Source of the DNA: Pyrenophora tritici-repentis
Lineage: Eukaryota; Ascomycota; Dothideomycetes; Pleosporales; Pleosporaceae
Length of the DNA: 64,000 bases
Assembly (NCBI RefSeq): GCF_003171515.1
Contig: NC_089396.1
Location: forward strand, 124,001-188,000
Direction of reading: 5' to 3'
Part shown: positions 10,208-19,428 of the stretch, piece by piece
Layout of the letters: each line of letters begins with the position of its first letter
How positions within the stretch are numbered: position 1 is the first letter of the stretch
Notes under the pieces: model-generated
Databases searched by the model: none
What the model saw: only the letters and a program-made list of their open reading frames with translations
Told to the model about the DNA's origin: nothing
Program-made: the position numbers and the translations under genes

Positions 10208-12215
10208 ATGTCGAGTTCACACCGCGCCCTAGTTGTCTATGGCTCCGAGACGGGCAATGCGCAAGATGTGGCTGAGGAAATGGGGAGGGTTGCAGAACGC
10301 CTGCGATTCGAGACGGAGGTTGCTGAGTTAAATGCCATCAGTCTTGTATGTTAGTGGCCGTGCTGTGTTGGCGACGATGGTTGACCTCTGGTAGAAACAA
10401 CTGCTGCAATATCACGTGGTTCTCATATCCATATCGACCACTGGCCAGGGAGATCTCCCACCAAACAGTCAAAAGTTTTGGAAGGCAATCCGAAGTGCTC
10501 GTCTGCGGCCGGGATGTCTGCAGCAGATGCGGTTTGCGTCGTTTGGTCTTGGTGATACTTCGTACCCAAAGTACAACTGGGCGCACCGTAAGCTCTACAA
10601 CCGCCTGGTCCAGCTCGGTGCCCAGCCGATATGCGATCGTGGGGAATCTGACGAACAGCACCCAGAAGGGTATGTCATTATCAAATACTACTCCTCTTCT
10701 GTGTATCTGACCTGCAAGTATCGACGGCTCCTTTCTGCCATGGTCGACCAAACTTCGCCAGCATCTTCTTGACTCGTGCCCTCTACCTGAAAATCTCGAG
10801 CCGATACCGGACGACGTTTTACTAGAGCCTAAATGGCTGCTCGAGGTTGCAGACAACACCGACGCAAAGTCTGTAGCCAATGGTGACGCTGACGTCCCTC
10901 CCAATGATCTCCTAGACATTCCTGGCGGACTCACTGCCAAGATTACCAGCAATGAACGGGTCACCCCCACAACCCACTGGCAGGACGTTCGACACATCAA
11001 GTTTGAAATTCCAGAGACACATCCATACAGTCCCGGTGACGTGCTTACCATCTACCCGAAGAACTTCCCCTCTGACGTCTCCCAATTTCTCGAGTGCATG
11101 GGCTGGACATCCGTTGCTGACATGCCCCTACGCTTCACTCCTTCGCCATCCACACCACCAAACGCAATCCCACCCATTAGGACCCTAAAGCCAGAAAGCA
11201 CGATAACACTACGACGCCTCTTGACCAACCACCTCGACATCATCGCAATACCACGGCGTTCATTCTTCGCTCAACTCGCACACTATACATCTGACGAGTT
11301 CCACAAAGCACGACTACTCGAGTTCACAGATCCACAATACATCGATGAGCTATACGACTACACTAGCCGTCCTCGCCGTAGTATCTTGGAAGTCTTGCAA
11401 GAATTTGAGTCTGTCAAGATACCATGGCAGCGCGTATGCAGCATTATCCCCGTTCTGCGTGGCCGTCAATTCAGTATTGCAAGTGCAATGAATCCCACTG
11501 CGGACGTGGAAAGGAAAACGAAGATTGAGCTATTGATTGCGATTGTAAAGTACAAGACAGTCATCAAACGGATACGACAGGGTGTTGCTACGCGATACAT
11601 TGCCTCATTCACACCGGGCCAAGAGATCACAGTCACCCTTTCTCGTGGGGGCCTTGGCGTGAGTAAGGAAGAATTGAATAGGCCCGTCGTTATGATCGGA
11701 CCCGGGACCGGTGTCGCACCTATGCGGTCTTTGGTATACCAACGTATGCTCTGGCGCGAAGAGGCGAAGCAGCTGCAAAATGGACATGCGCAAGGGCAGG
11801 AAAGCAAAGATGTCCTCTTTTTCGGCTGTAGGAATGCCAAGTCGGACTACTTCTTCAAAGATGAATGGGCCGCGCTAAAGTCTTCCGGTGTACCACTGGA
11901 AGTGTTTACCGCCTTCTCCCGAGATCAGGTAGATACTTCATCGTTTAGTCCCCTTCGCCCCCACGCTAACGCTTCCAGCGCCAAAAAGTCTACGTGCAAG
12001 ACATTGTTCGTCAGCAATCATCACTTATCTTCTCCCATCTATTCCAAAAGTCTGGCATCTTGTACATATGCGGATCTTCGGGAAAGATGCCCCAAGCGGT
12101 ACGCGAAGCCCTGATAGAAGCGTTCCAAGAGCACGGTCCCATGGATAGAGAAGGCGCAGAGAAGTACTTGGTCGGTATGGAAAAGGATGGACGCTATCGT
12201 CAAGAGACTTGGTAG
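10208..12215 (+). CDS. TAH18: NADPH-dependent diflavin oxidoreductase 1
   Basis: Electron donor of the cytosolic iron-sulfur assembly machinery, passing electrons from NADPH through FAD and FMN to Dre2. Four exons: 10208-10345, 10395-10669, 10719-11928, 11979-12215; 619 residues, the normal length. The FMN flavodoxin domain comes first (VVYGSETGNAQDVAEEM near the start, then STTGQGDLPPNSQKFW and FGLGDTSYPKYN). The FAD domain has RQFSIASA. The NADPH-binding part has GPGTGVAPMRS and LFFGCRNAKSDY, and the C terminus LYICGSSGKMPQ. All four exons join in frame. It is divergent from the RRM protein gene. Confidence 0.93.
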
Positions 12216-12506
12216 TTTTAGACGATAAAACCAAGGTTAGAATAAATAAACATGACGCGCTTCGCTTCGCACTCGCACCGTACGTTCGGGCAAACGGTTG
12301 AGCTAAAGCGTGGGGGAAGATCCAATTACGGCGGGCGCAATACCCCTCTACCGAACCTCCCACGTCACCCCTCCAATCTCGGCATCGCGTGCGACATGAT
12401 GCGCGTCTGACCACTAACCATGCTACAACTACTCATTCCTCGCATCGCCCGACCAACAGCGTCTTTCCACTCCTACATCACCGCTCAAAGAACAATACAT
12501 TCAGCC

Positions 12507-13421
12507 ATGGCTCAGCGACGGATTGGTAGGCAGCTCAGCAACCATGTTGTAGCATAATGGCTGATGCCCGCATCATAGCGAACCCCGCTCTCTTGTATGC
12601 ATTTCGACGGTTGGATGACTGCATGGGCTAAATATGAGGCAGTATTTGCGACTTGCAGGACAAGTTTCGGCCGGCGATTGATGAGTTTCCGAGAGTTGTT
12701 GCGACGGCGCAGAAGTTGCTGAAGGCTAGTATGTGGACGTAAGAATGCATTTGGCGTGTTTCCCCCGCCTCACCATCGATTACATACGAAATCTCCCAAC
12801 TATTCATTCGAGGTTGCTAAAAACACTAGGCCAGCTATTCAACATCCCCGTATTCGCGACAACCCAGAATAAAGCGCGCTTGGGCGAGACATGTCCAGAA
12901 TTGATGTTGGACCAGCCCGATGGTATCAAGACGGTCTGTCACCTTGACAAGACTTTGTTTTCTATGATGTAGGTCTAATTTCTCACCCAGAATTTGGACA
13001 CGTTTGACTAACACCCCTAGAACACCAGAAGTCAAACAAGCTCTCGATTCGCTCAACGTCCCAGGTCCCCTCTCCTGCATCGTCGTCGGTATCGAAAGCC
13101 ACATATGCATCACCCAGACTACGCTCGACCTCCTCCGATTCGGCCACAAAGTCTACATCATCGCGGATGGTGTAAGCAGCTGCAACAAAGAGGAGGTACC
13201 CATTGCGCTGGCAAGGCTGAGACATGAAGGCGCCACAGTGACAACGAGCGAGAGCTTTCTGTATGAATATGTACAAGATGCAGGGAATCCCGAGTTAGTG
13301 TTAGACATGAATGTTGGGAAGACAGAGACTGACACTGGACAGGTTCAAAGACCTTATCAAGGTGGTCAAGGAGACGTCGCAAAGCACAAAAGAGACTATG
13401 CAAACACTGTGCAAGTTCTAG
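12507..13421 (+). CDS. Isochorismatase-like hydrolase (ISOC type)
   Basis: Small cysteine-hydrolase-fold protein of 203 residues with six short exons: 12507-12525, 12579-12594, 12643-12728, 12830-12968, 13021-13293, 13343-13421. All joins keep frame. The Asp-Lys-Cys catalytic set can be read: Asp in FICDLQDKF, Lys in HLDKTLFSM and Cys in GIESHICITQ. The substrate is unknown; the fold relatives are mammalian ISOC1/2 and yeast YcaC-like proteins. The start is ambiguous: the chosen ATG gives MAQRRIANPALF through a 53-nt intron, while an ATG at 12557 would give MADARIIANPALF without it. The third intron (12729-12829) is 101 nt, longer than its neighbours. Confidence 0.85.
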
Positions 13422-13716
13422 AGTGGAGGTAGTCTATTCGCTGGGTTTGGACGTGAACGTTTCGTTTGGCTGTCTCACTTGTAGATACGGAAAAGGGCAT
13501 GTCTCAGGCATCTGCCCGGCGAGACACGGCATCAACACACGCAACGCTTTGCTGTCTGACAACCCGCAATTTCTACACCTAGTGACCTGTAATTTGTCTC
13601 ATCTCAGAAATCCATTCAAAAACACATAAATTCCCTTACAAACAGTTGTGAACTCACTAAATCTCCTCATCCAACAATACCACAACACACACTCACCAAA
13701 TTCCATCTCACCCCCA

Positions 13717-14061
13717 ATGTTTTGGCCTACCCTGATGCTCCTCAGCCTACTATCGACACTAGCCATCTACACGTCCTCTCCTTCCATACCACGCGCGAAC
13801 CCCACATCTGCCATGTTCTCCACTCACGAAACAAATGTCGAAACCAGCGGAAAAAATGTCATCGAAAACGAGCTCGTGGCCGTGCTCCCCGGAGTTTTTA
13901 GCACCGCTGCCGGGATGGCTGCTAATGGCGCGACGGAGAGAGACGTGGGAATAAAGGGTTTGGATGAGTGGGAAGAGGGGGTACGTGATATGCGGCAGCG
14001 GAGGGGAAGGATTTTCGTGTTTGATGACGAGGCTAAGGTGCGGTATGTGCTTGTGATGTAG
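13717..14061 (+). CDS. hypothetical small protein with N-terminal hydrophobic segment
   Basis: A 114-codon open frame starting MFWPTLMLLSLLSTLAIY, which looks like a signal peptide or membrane anchor, followed by a polar stretch without cysteines and ending RIFVFDDEAKVRYVLVM. I recognise no family. It sits downstream of the isochorismatase-like gene on the same strand. It could be a chance frame, and an upstream in-frame ATG at 13648 exists. Confidence 0.3.
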   Translation: MFWPTLMLLSLLSTLAIYTSSPSIPRANPTSAMFSTHETNVETSGKNVIENELVAVLPGVFSTAAGMAANGATERDVGIKGLDEWEEGVRDMRQRRGRIFVFDDEAKVRYVLVM

Positions 14062-14265
14062 ATTAGGGGGGACGTGGCAGTATATGCAAGGTTTTGGTGC
14101 ACTAGTCGTTCGTCTGAGGCGTGGCAGTAGTATGACATCAAGGCGCTCGAAGGTGTTGAGAGAGCGTGAAGACGTATCGTGAGCCGATGCTTGTCCGAGG
14201 ATACAAAAGACTGGATCTAGATAATTGAGCCCATGAAAATGGCTGTATACCAAACCTGCTGAACA

Positions 14266-15188
14266 TCACTGCGTCTCATAATGCAACGTCATCGATCGCG
14301 TTGAAATCATATCACAAGCTTTCCCACTCTCTTCATCCAAATACTGCGCGCCTTCTCGTAAACTCCACCCACCATTCGGCCCACACTCGTACACAAGCGC
14401 ACTATTATCACTCTGAAGTATCTCATCGAAAGCGCTCATCAAACCCTCCATCGGCGTCAACACACCCTCTGCTTCCAATTTGTCGTAGAAAGCACCCGAA
14501 CTAATCGCCGTTCTAACCACATTCGGCGCCACAGCATTGACCGTGATACCCTCATCTTTAAGTAGAGCACCATAAGACCGCGTCAACCCTACGATGGCGT
14601 GCTTAGCAGCGGTATATACAGGCACACTGGGGATACAGTAGAACCCGCATATACTAGCCACCAGACCGATTTTCCCGCGGAACCGATGGTTTCCCATCCA
14701 AGCGATGGGTTCTTGACGTCGGAACTGTTGGATGGCCAGCGCGACGGTGTAGAGAACGGCTGTGAGGTCAACATCGATGACGGAGAGATTGGGTTTAGCG
14801 AACTCGTCGGTTTCCATGGCGTTGGTTTCAGAGGGGGTGGGAAGCCATTTTCGCTCGCTGATTCCGGCAATGGGGAAGACGCAGTCGATGCGGCTGTTTA
14901 GCGCTTTTAGAGCTTTTCGGAAGGCGGAGAGTTGCGATTCCCAGGATGTGGTGTCGCATTCGGAATAGTGTAAGATGGTAGTTGAGGTGTTGTGCTCGTC
15001 GGCGAGTTGCTTTGCAGAGGTCGTGTTGACGTCGGCGATGAAGATGTGCCAGCCTTTTGAGAGGAGATGGATGCTGAGGGCGCGGCCTATTCCGCTTGCT
15101 CCGCCTGGTAACTAGGGTTTAGCTGATGTAGTCGGAGTGAAGTGGGAAGCGTACCTGTTATAAACGCTGTCTTGGGCTTTTCCGCCAT
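14266..15188 (-). CDS. Short-chain dehydrogenase/reductase (SDR)
   Basis: NAD(P)-dependent oxidoreductase of the classical SDR type, 290 residues. Exon 1 is 15155-15188 and exon 2 is 14266-15104; the 50-nt intron joins MAEKPKTAFITG to GASGIGRAL, completing the TGxxxGIG cofactor loop. Asp after the second strand (FIADVNTTS) suggests NAD preference. The catalytic Ser, Tyr and Lys are in GLVASICGFYC and VYTAAKHA, and the usual NAVAPNVV motif follows. Overall it resembles fungal homologues of 15-hydroxyprostaglandin dehydrogenase; the substrate cannot be told. It is divergent from acetate kinase across 732 bp. Confidence 0.88.
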
Positions 15189-15920
15189 TGTCGTTTTCTA
15201 TACAGTTAGGTTGTAGAAATAGCTTTTAGAGTAACGTATAGATGTCACAAATGTCTGATTCAAATATATGCTTTGTGCAGTCGACTCGGGTTTCCCCGCA
15301 GTGCACGCTGCACGCCAACTGCGGGGTCATATGCAGGAATGAATCCTTTCCCATGACTTTTCATGTGCTTTGGCGACGTGATTGTAGTGGTGCGAAATTG
15401 TATGTTCATGTTCATCGGAGCAGTCGACGTTAGGTATCCTACCCCGAGACCGCCGACGGGCGCTAGGTGAAAGCAGGGGATGACGTCATGTCAGTTAACA
15501 CAAAGAACGCAGTCAACAGCCGATATTTGGAACGGATTGCGATGAATCTTTTGACGAATAACTACAGATTGATGGTCAGTTATAGCTAACGTATTCATGA
15601 CGGTGACCTCGGTGGCGTAATTTTCGGGGCGCAAAAACTTCGATATCTCGTGATTCGAGCCAACTGTTCAATGTTGACCCCAAAAGTCTTCACGACACCT
15701 TTGAAACTTCAGGACGAGAATATCAGGGTATTTTTATTTATAGATCTTTAGTTTCTATGACTGTATTGAGGTTATCTTGATATCTTCGACTACTCCCCAA
15801 TTTTCGTACTACGTCATTTCTACTCCACAATGGACTAATTAGGGTCTATGTCTCGAACCTAGAACCATTACCAAAAGTTAAACACAGAACTATCCTCAAG
15901 ACAAACTGAAAACGACAACC
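15189..15920. promoter_or_regulatory. divergent SDR / acetate kinase promoter region
   Basis: 732 bp between divergently transcribed genes. It contains an inverted pair of GC-rich hexamers (see 15294-15326). The part nearer acetate kinase is AT-rich and otherwise featureless. Confidence 0.5.
15294..15326. promoter_or_regulatory. inverted pair of CreA-like sites
   Basis: CCCCGCAGT (15294-15302) and ACTGCGGGG (15318-15326) form a perfect 9-bp inverted repeat around a 15-bp spacer. Each arm contains GCGGGG, which fits the CreA/Mig1 consensus SYGGRG. It lies about 105 bp upstream of the SDR start and about 600 bp upstream of acetate kinase. Function is inferred from consensus only. Confidence 0.35.
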
Positions 15921-17177
15921 ATGCCTGAAATTATTCTATCGATAAATGCGGGCTCATCGAGCGTCAAGATATCCGTCTACAAAACTCCAGACAATGACTC
16001 GCGAGTACCTACGCAACTCGCAGAAGCAACAGTAGAGGGACTTACAGCGCCGCCTGCAAAGCTCAAGTACGAGCGCGGCGATGAAAAGATCAAAGGTAGA
16101 GAGCTGGAAAATGTGAAAACACAAGAAGACGGATTCCGCTACATCTTGGACCACCTTACCAACGATGAGGGACTGGCTGAGCTAAATCGAAAAGAGGATA
16201 TTCACTTCACATGCCATCGCGTTGTGCATGGAGGTGACTATCCCAGAAGCCAGGTCATCGACAAGGAGACATACCACCACATCGAGGAGCTATCTGACCT
16301 CGCGCCCCTCCATAACGCACCTGCACTCACCATCGTCCGCGCCGTGGCCGAGATCCTCCCAAATGCGAAGAACATCGCATACTTTGACTCTTCTTTCCAT
16401 AACACACTGCCGGACTCTATATGCACCTACGCCATCGACCAAGAAGTCGCGCAGAAGAACAAACTGCGAAAGTATGGGTTTCATGGCATCAGCTATTCCT
16501 TCATCACCAACGCTGTAGCTACTCACTTGAACAAGCCCATGGACCAGGTCAACATTATTGCGCTCCATCTTGGCTCCGGCGCATCTACATGTTGCATCAA
16601 GGGCGGCAAGTCGCTCGACACAACGATGGGACTAACCCCGCTGGCTGGTCTACCAGGGGCGACGCGGTCAGGCTCCATCGACCCGTCCTTGATGTTCCAT
16701 TACACGCACAGCGCGGGCAAGCCATCGCACAGCTCCAGCGAGAAACTACACATCACACAAGCCGAGGAGATTCTAAATAAGAAGAGCGGCTGGAAGAGTC
16801 TCACCGGAACGACCGACTTTGGCAAGATCAGTTCTTCCGACCGCCACGAGGATAAGCTTGCGTTCAACATCTTCGTCGACCGCATCTTGAACTACGTCAG
16901 CCCTTACTTCACCAAGCTCGATGGCGAAGTCGATGCTCTCGTCTTTGCGGGAGGAATTGGAGAGAAGGGTGGCAAACTGAGGCAGGCAGTCGTGCAGGGT
17001 GTGAAGTGCTTGGGCTTTGCCATTGACAAGAAGAATGAGGCTCAAGTGGATGAGGTGGTCACGGATATTAGCTCTAGCAGCGCGCGGTATAAAACACTGG
17101 TTGTCCAGACTGATGAGCAGTTGGAGATGGCAAGAGGTGTGTTGGAGGATAAGGATCGCTTTGTGGGGAAGAAGTAG
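15921..17177 (+). CDS. ackA: Acetate kinase
   Basis: Interconverts acetate plus ATP and acetyl phosphate plus ADP. In fungi it works with a phosphoketolase (Xfp); no phosphoketolase gene is in this window. Single exon, 418 residues, close to the bacterial length of about 400. Motifs in order: INAGSSSVKISVYK at the N terminus; HRVVHGGDYP; FDSSFHNTLP with the catalytic Asp; YGFHGISYSF; IALHLGSGASTC, the phosphate loop; LAGLPGATRSGSIDPSL with the catalytic Arg; and FAGGIGEKGG, the adenosine site. The first ATG of the frame is immediately before the conserved strand, so the start is secure. Confidence 0.95.
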   Translation: MPEIILSINAGSSSVKISVYKTPDNDSRVPTQLAEATVEGLTAPPAKLKYERGDEKIKGRELENVKTQEDGFRYILDHLTNDEGLAELNRKEDIHFTCHRVVHGGDYPRSQVIDKETYHHIEELSDLAPLHNAPALTIVRAVAEILPNAKNIAYFDSSFHNTLPDSICTYAIDQEVAQKNKLRKYGFHGISYSFITNAVATHLNKPMDQVNIIALHLGSGASTCCIKGGKSLDTTMGLTPLAGLPGATRSGSIDPSLMFHYTHSAGKPSHSSSEKLHITQAEEILNKKSGWKSLTGTTDFGKISSSDRHEDKLAFNIFVDRILNYVSPYFTKLDGEVDALVFAGGIGEKGGKLRQAVVQGVKCLGFAIDKKNEAQVDEVVTDISSSSARYKTLVVQTDEQLEMARGVLEDKDRFVGKK

Positions 17178-18118
17178 GGGCTTGAAGTTTGGGGCTGACA
17201 GCAAAGCCACACTTTTGATGGAGTAATATTGTACATGTGAATGAGTTTGCAGTCATCGCTTTTACATCAATCACAACAACATCTAATACACCATTACATG
17301 TGTAGAGAAATTCCATGTTCGGGCTAGGATCATTGGGTGCCCGCGATGTAGTGGCACTATTCGACGCGGCTCTCGGTGTAGTGGTAGCATTGTTTGATTA
17401 TGACCTAAATATCCTTTAGCTATAGTACAACTAGAGGATTAGGATTGAATTACGTGGCTGTCGAACAAACCATCTTTTATATGCGATTCTGAAGGCAAGC
17501 GCAAGTAAAGGGATAGCGACTTGCATAAGCAGGGTGATGAGGGCGATGCGCGCTTCAAGTGACCAGTTGGGTATTTCGATGGATGTGACTTTTCAAAGGT
17601 GAAGATATAGGACTGAATGGGCTTTTTGTAAAGATCTGTAACCCGAATAGATAGTGATGAGATACTGGCAGGTGAGTACCTAGGTATGGGGTAGCCCGAT
17701 GGAAATTCGTGACCTCGGGACGAGAGCATTTTCTACATATACAAAGGTGTTTCCAGATTCTGGGTTCTATCGTGATCTAAAAGGCTTCTTTGAAACGCCT
17801 GGGCTCATTTTCATGGGTAGTGAACAACTTCCAGAATCTGGTTGCTGGGGTTGCTGAAGGGCGAGGTCAAGACAGATTCTGGTTTTAAGGGGAGCCTGGT
17901 TCCGACTTCCGACTTCAGATTTCCGATATGTGGATTGCGCAAGGCCCACCCCTCCGTTGGTCGCAACCTCCCTCCCTCCACACGTCTCTCTCAGCATGCC
18001 GTCCTGCATCCTCCATTCAGCCACAGCACCGTGCCATGCATGTCAGCCTGATTACAGATTATGGCTCCAGCCCCACTTTGCAGATTGGTACATGGCCCCC
18101 AATCAGCCTTGTCCCAAT
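17178..18118. other. intergenic, with repeated 11-mer
   Basis: About 940 bp without a supported gene. Exact copies of CCAGATTCTGG or its reverse complement occur at 17753-17763 and 17831-17841, and a one-mismatch copy at 17872-17882. The motif continues on the far side of MITE1 copy 2. Confidence 0.5.
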
Positions 18119-18280
18119 TAGACTCCGCAACAATCAATTCAATCCGGTCACTCTCCTAGACCCACTTACCTATCTAGGTAGGGCTTAAACTCCTATAGGT
18201 AACTACTAGGCTTAAAGCGGTAATCAATCAATCCAATCTGAACCTTCTAGGACCCACTTAATTGATTGTTGCGGACTGTG
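18119..18280 (+). mobile_element. MITE1 copy 2, complete
   Basis: A complete 162-bp element flanked by an exact 8-bp duplication GTCCCAAT (18111-18118 and 18281-18288), the length typical of hAT. Ends read TAGACTCCGCAACAATCAAT on the left and, reverse-complemented, CACAGTCCGCAACAATCAAT on the right, so the terminal repeat is imperfect in its first six bases and perfect after. It lies about 310 bp upstream of the Clr5-ankyrin start codon and has no coding capacity. Confidence 0.93.
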
Positions 18281-18288
18281 GTCCCAAT

Positions 18289-18589
18289 GACGCCGGAATC
18301 CAGATTCTGGAATTGTAATCGTCTTCCGAATGGCCGAATACCACACAGCATGCATGGTGGCGCCTGTGACTGGCGTTGAAGGGCGAGGCGAAGCACACCG
18401 GTCGAACAGCAACAACTCAGCCTCCATGGTGTTTGAATAGCTCAGCCCTCCTTGCCAGATTCTGGATTTCCAAATTCTGTTTCCAGCCTTGTCCTTCAAA
18501 AGCAGCTGGACTTCGCTGGAAAGTGACATGCTGCACCTCTATTTCACATACCATTCATCTCGTCCAGAATTAAATCCATAGTACTCATC
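18289..18589. other. upstream region of the Clr5-ankyrin gene
   Basis: About 300 bp between MITE1 copy 2 and the Clr5 start codon. Two more exact CCAGATTCTGG copies are at 18300-18310 and 18455-18465. No TATA box is obvious. Confidence 0.5.
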
Positions 18590-19027
18590 ATGCCCAGAGT
18601 CAATCACTCTAGGATATCCCAAACACAATGGGACACTCACAAAGCGACTATCAGGCGGCTCTACTTGATGGAAAACAAGAATCTGGAGGGACAAGGTGGC
18701 GTCATAAAGCTCATGAGGCAAGACGGGTTACACGCAAGGTAAGAGCACTGTAGCTTTCAAAATACATATCGATCTATATCTCACCCTCCTGAAGCAAGCC
18801 ACAATACGAGACGCAATTCAGGCGCTGGGGCTTTCGAAAGAAGCTGACCGGAGAAGCCTGGCATACTATCGGGCACATCATTGAACGTCGCAACAACGAA
18901 GGCCAACTATCCTGTGTATACGCCTACGGCACCAGGCTTTCAAGTGAGAAGGTCAAGAAAGAGACAGCTCGACACCGACTGTGCACTGCGGAGGGACAAA
19001 ACTGTAGAAACGACACCTTACCTGAGG
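18590..19027 (+). pseudogene. Clr5-ankyrin gene, N-terminal part (Clr5 domain)
   Basis: Exon 1 (18590-18738) starts MPRVNHSRISQTQWDTHKAT and joins by a 56-nt intron (18739-18794) to exon 2, giving SKPQYETQFRRWGFRKKL. The pattern W-xx-HK-xx-IRRLYL ... QYE-xx-F-xx-WGF is the fungal Clr5 domain, a short DNA-binding-like module often found at the N terminus of ankyrin proteins. The frame runs to LPEG and is cut at 19027 by hAT element A, with the duplication ACCTGAGG at 19020-19027. Continuation after the element is at 22115 in the same frame. Not previously obvious as one gene because two transposons separate the pieces. Confidence 0.75.
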
Positions 19028-19190
19028 CAGACTTGCTATCAGTCAGGTAACTCAGTTCGAACTGACTGAACTGACTGCCAAGACTCAGTTCAGTCAGTCA
19101 GTTCTTGAGGCAGCTGGACGTCAGTCCAGTCAGTTCAGAAGCCTCCAGACTGACTGAACTGACTGACGTTAGACTGACGTTAGCTGTTTT
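19028..19190. repeat. left CAGT-type terminal array of hAT A
   Basis: Repeated CAGT/ACTG units in both orientations (for example GTTCAGTCAGTCAGTTC and AACTGACTG), spaced 4 or 5 bp, occupying the first 160 bp of the element. Confidence 0.85.
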
Positions 19191-19428
19191 TAAAGCAGTA
19201 TTTTAGAGTTGTGAAAGCCACATTTAGTGCGGCTTCGAAGCCGCGCTAGTCCTAGATATAAAGACACTAATCCTATATAAGTTAAAGCATCTAGCTTTAA
19301 GCTAATTAGAGTTTGCGGAAATGCGCTACCCGGTGCGCACCTAGTAAGCCTTTCGCGTCGCGTCGCGTCGCGTCTGCTATACACACGACGCTAGACTACT
19401 GTTGCCATAATACTTCTTGGTGTACTTC

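Noticed and set aside
17370..17440. tRNA-like stretch (GTGTAGTGGTAGCA)
   Set aside because: It resembles a D-arm but no T-arm (GGTTCRA) or acceptor pairing follows.
19028..19190. Short regularly repeated units resembling a CRISPR or satellite array
   Set aside because: Units are 4-9 bp, occur in both orientations, have no unique spacers, and end exactly at a transposon boundary with a target duplication.
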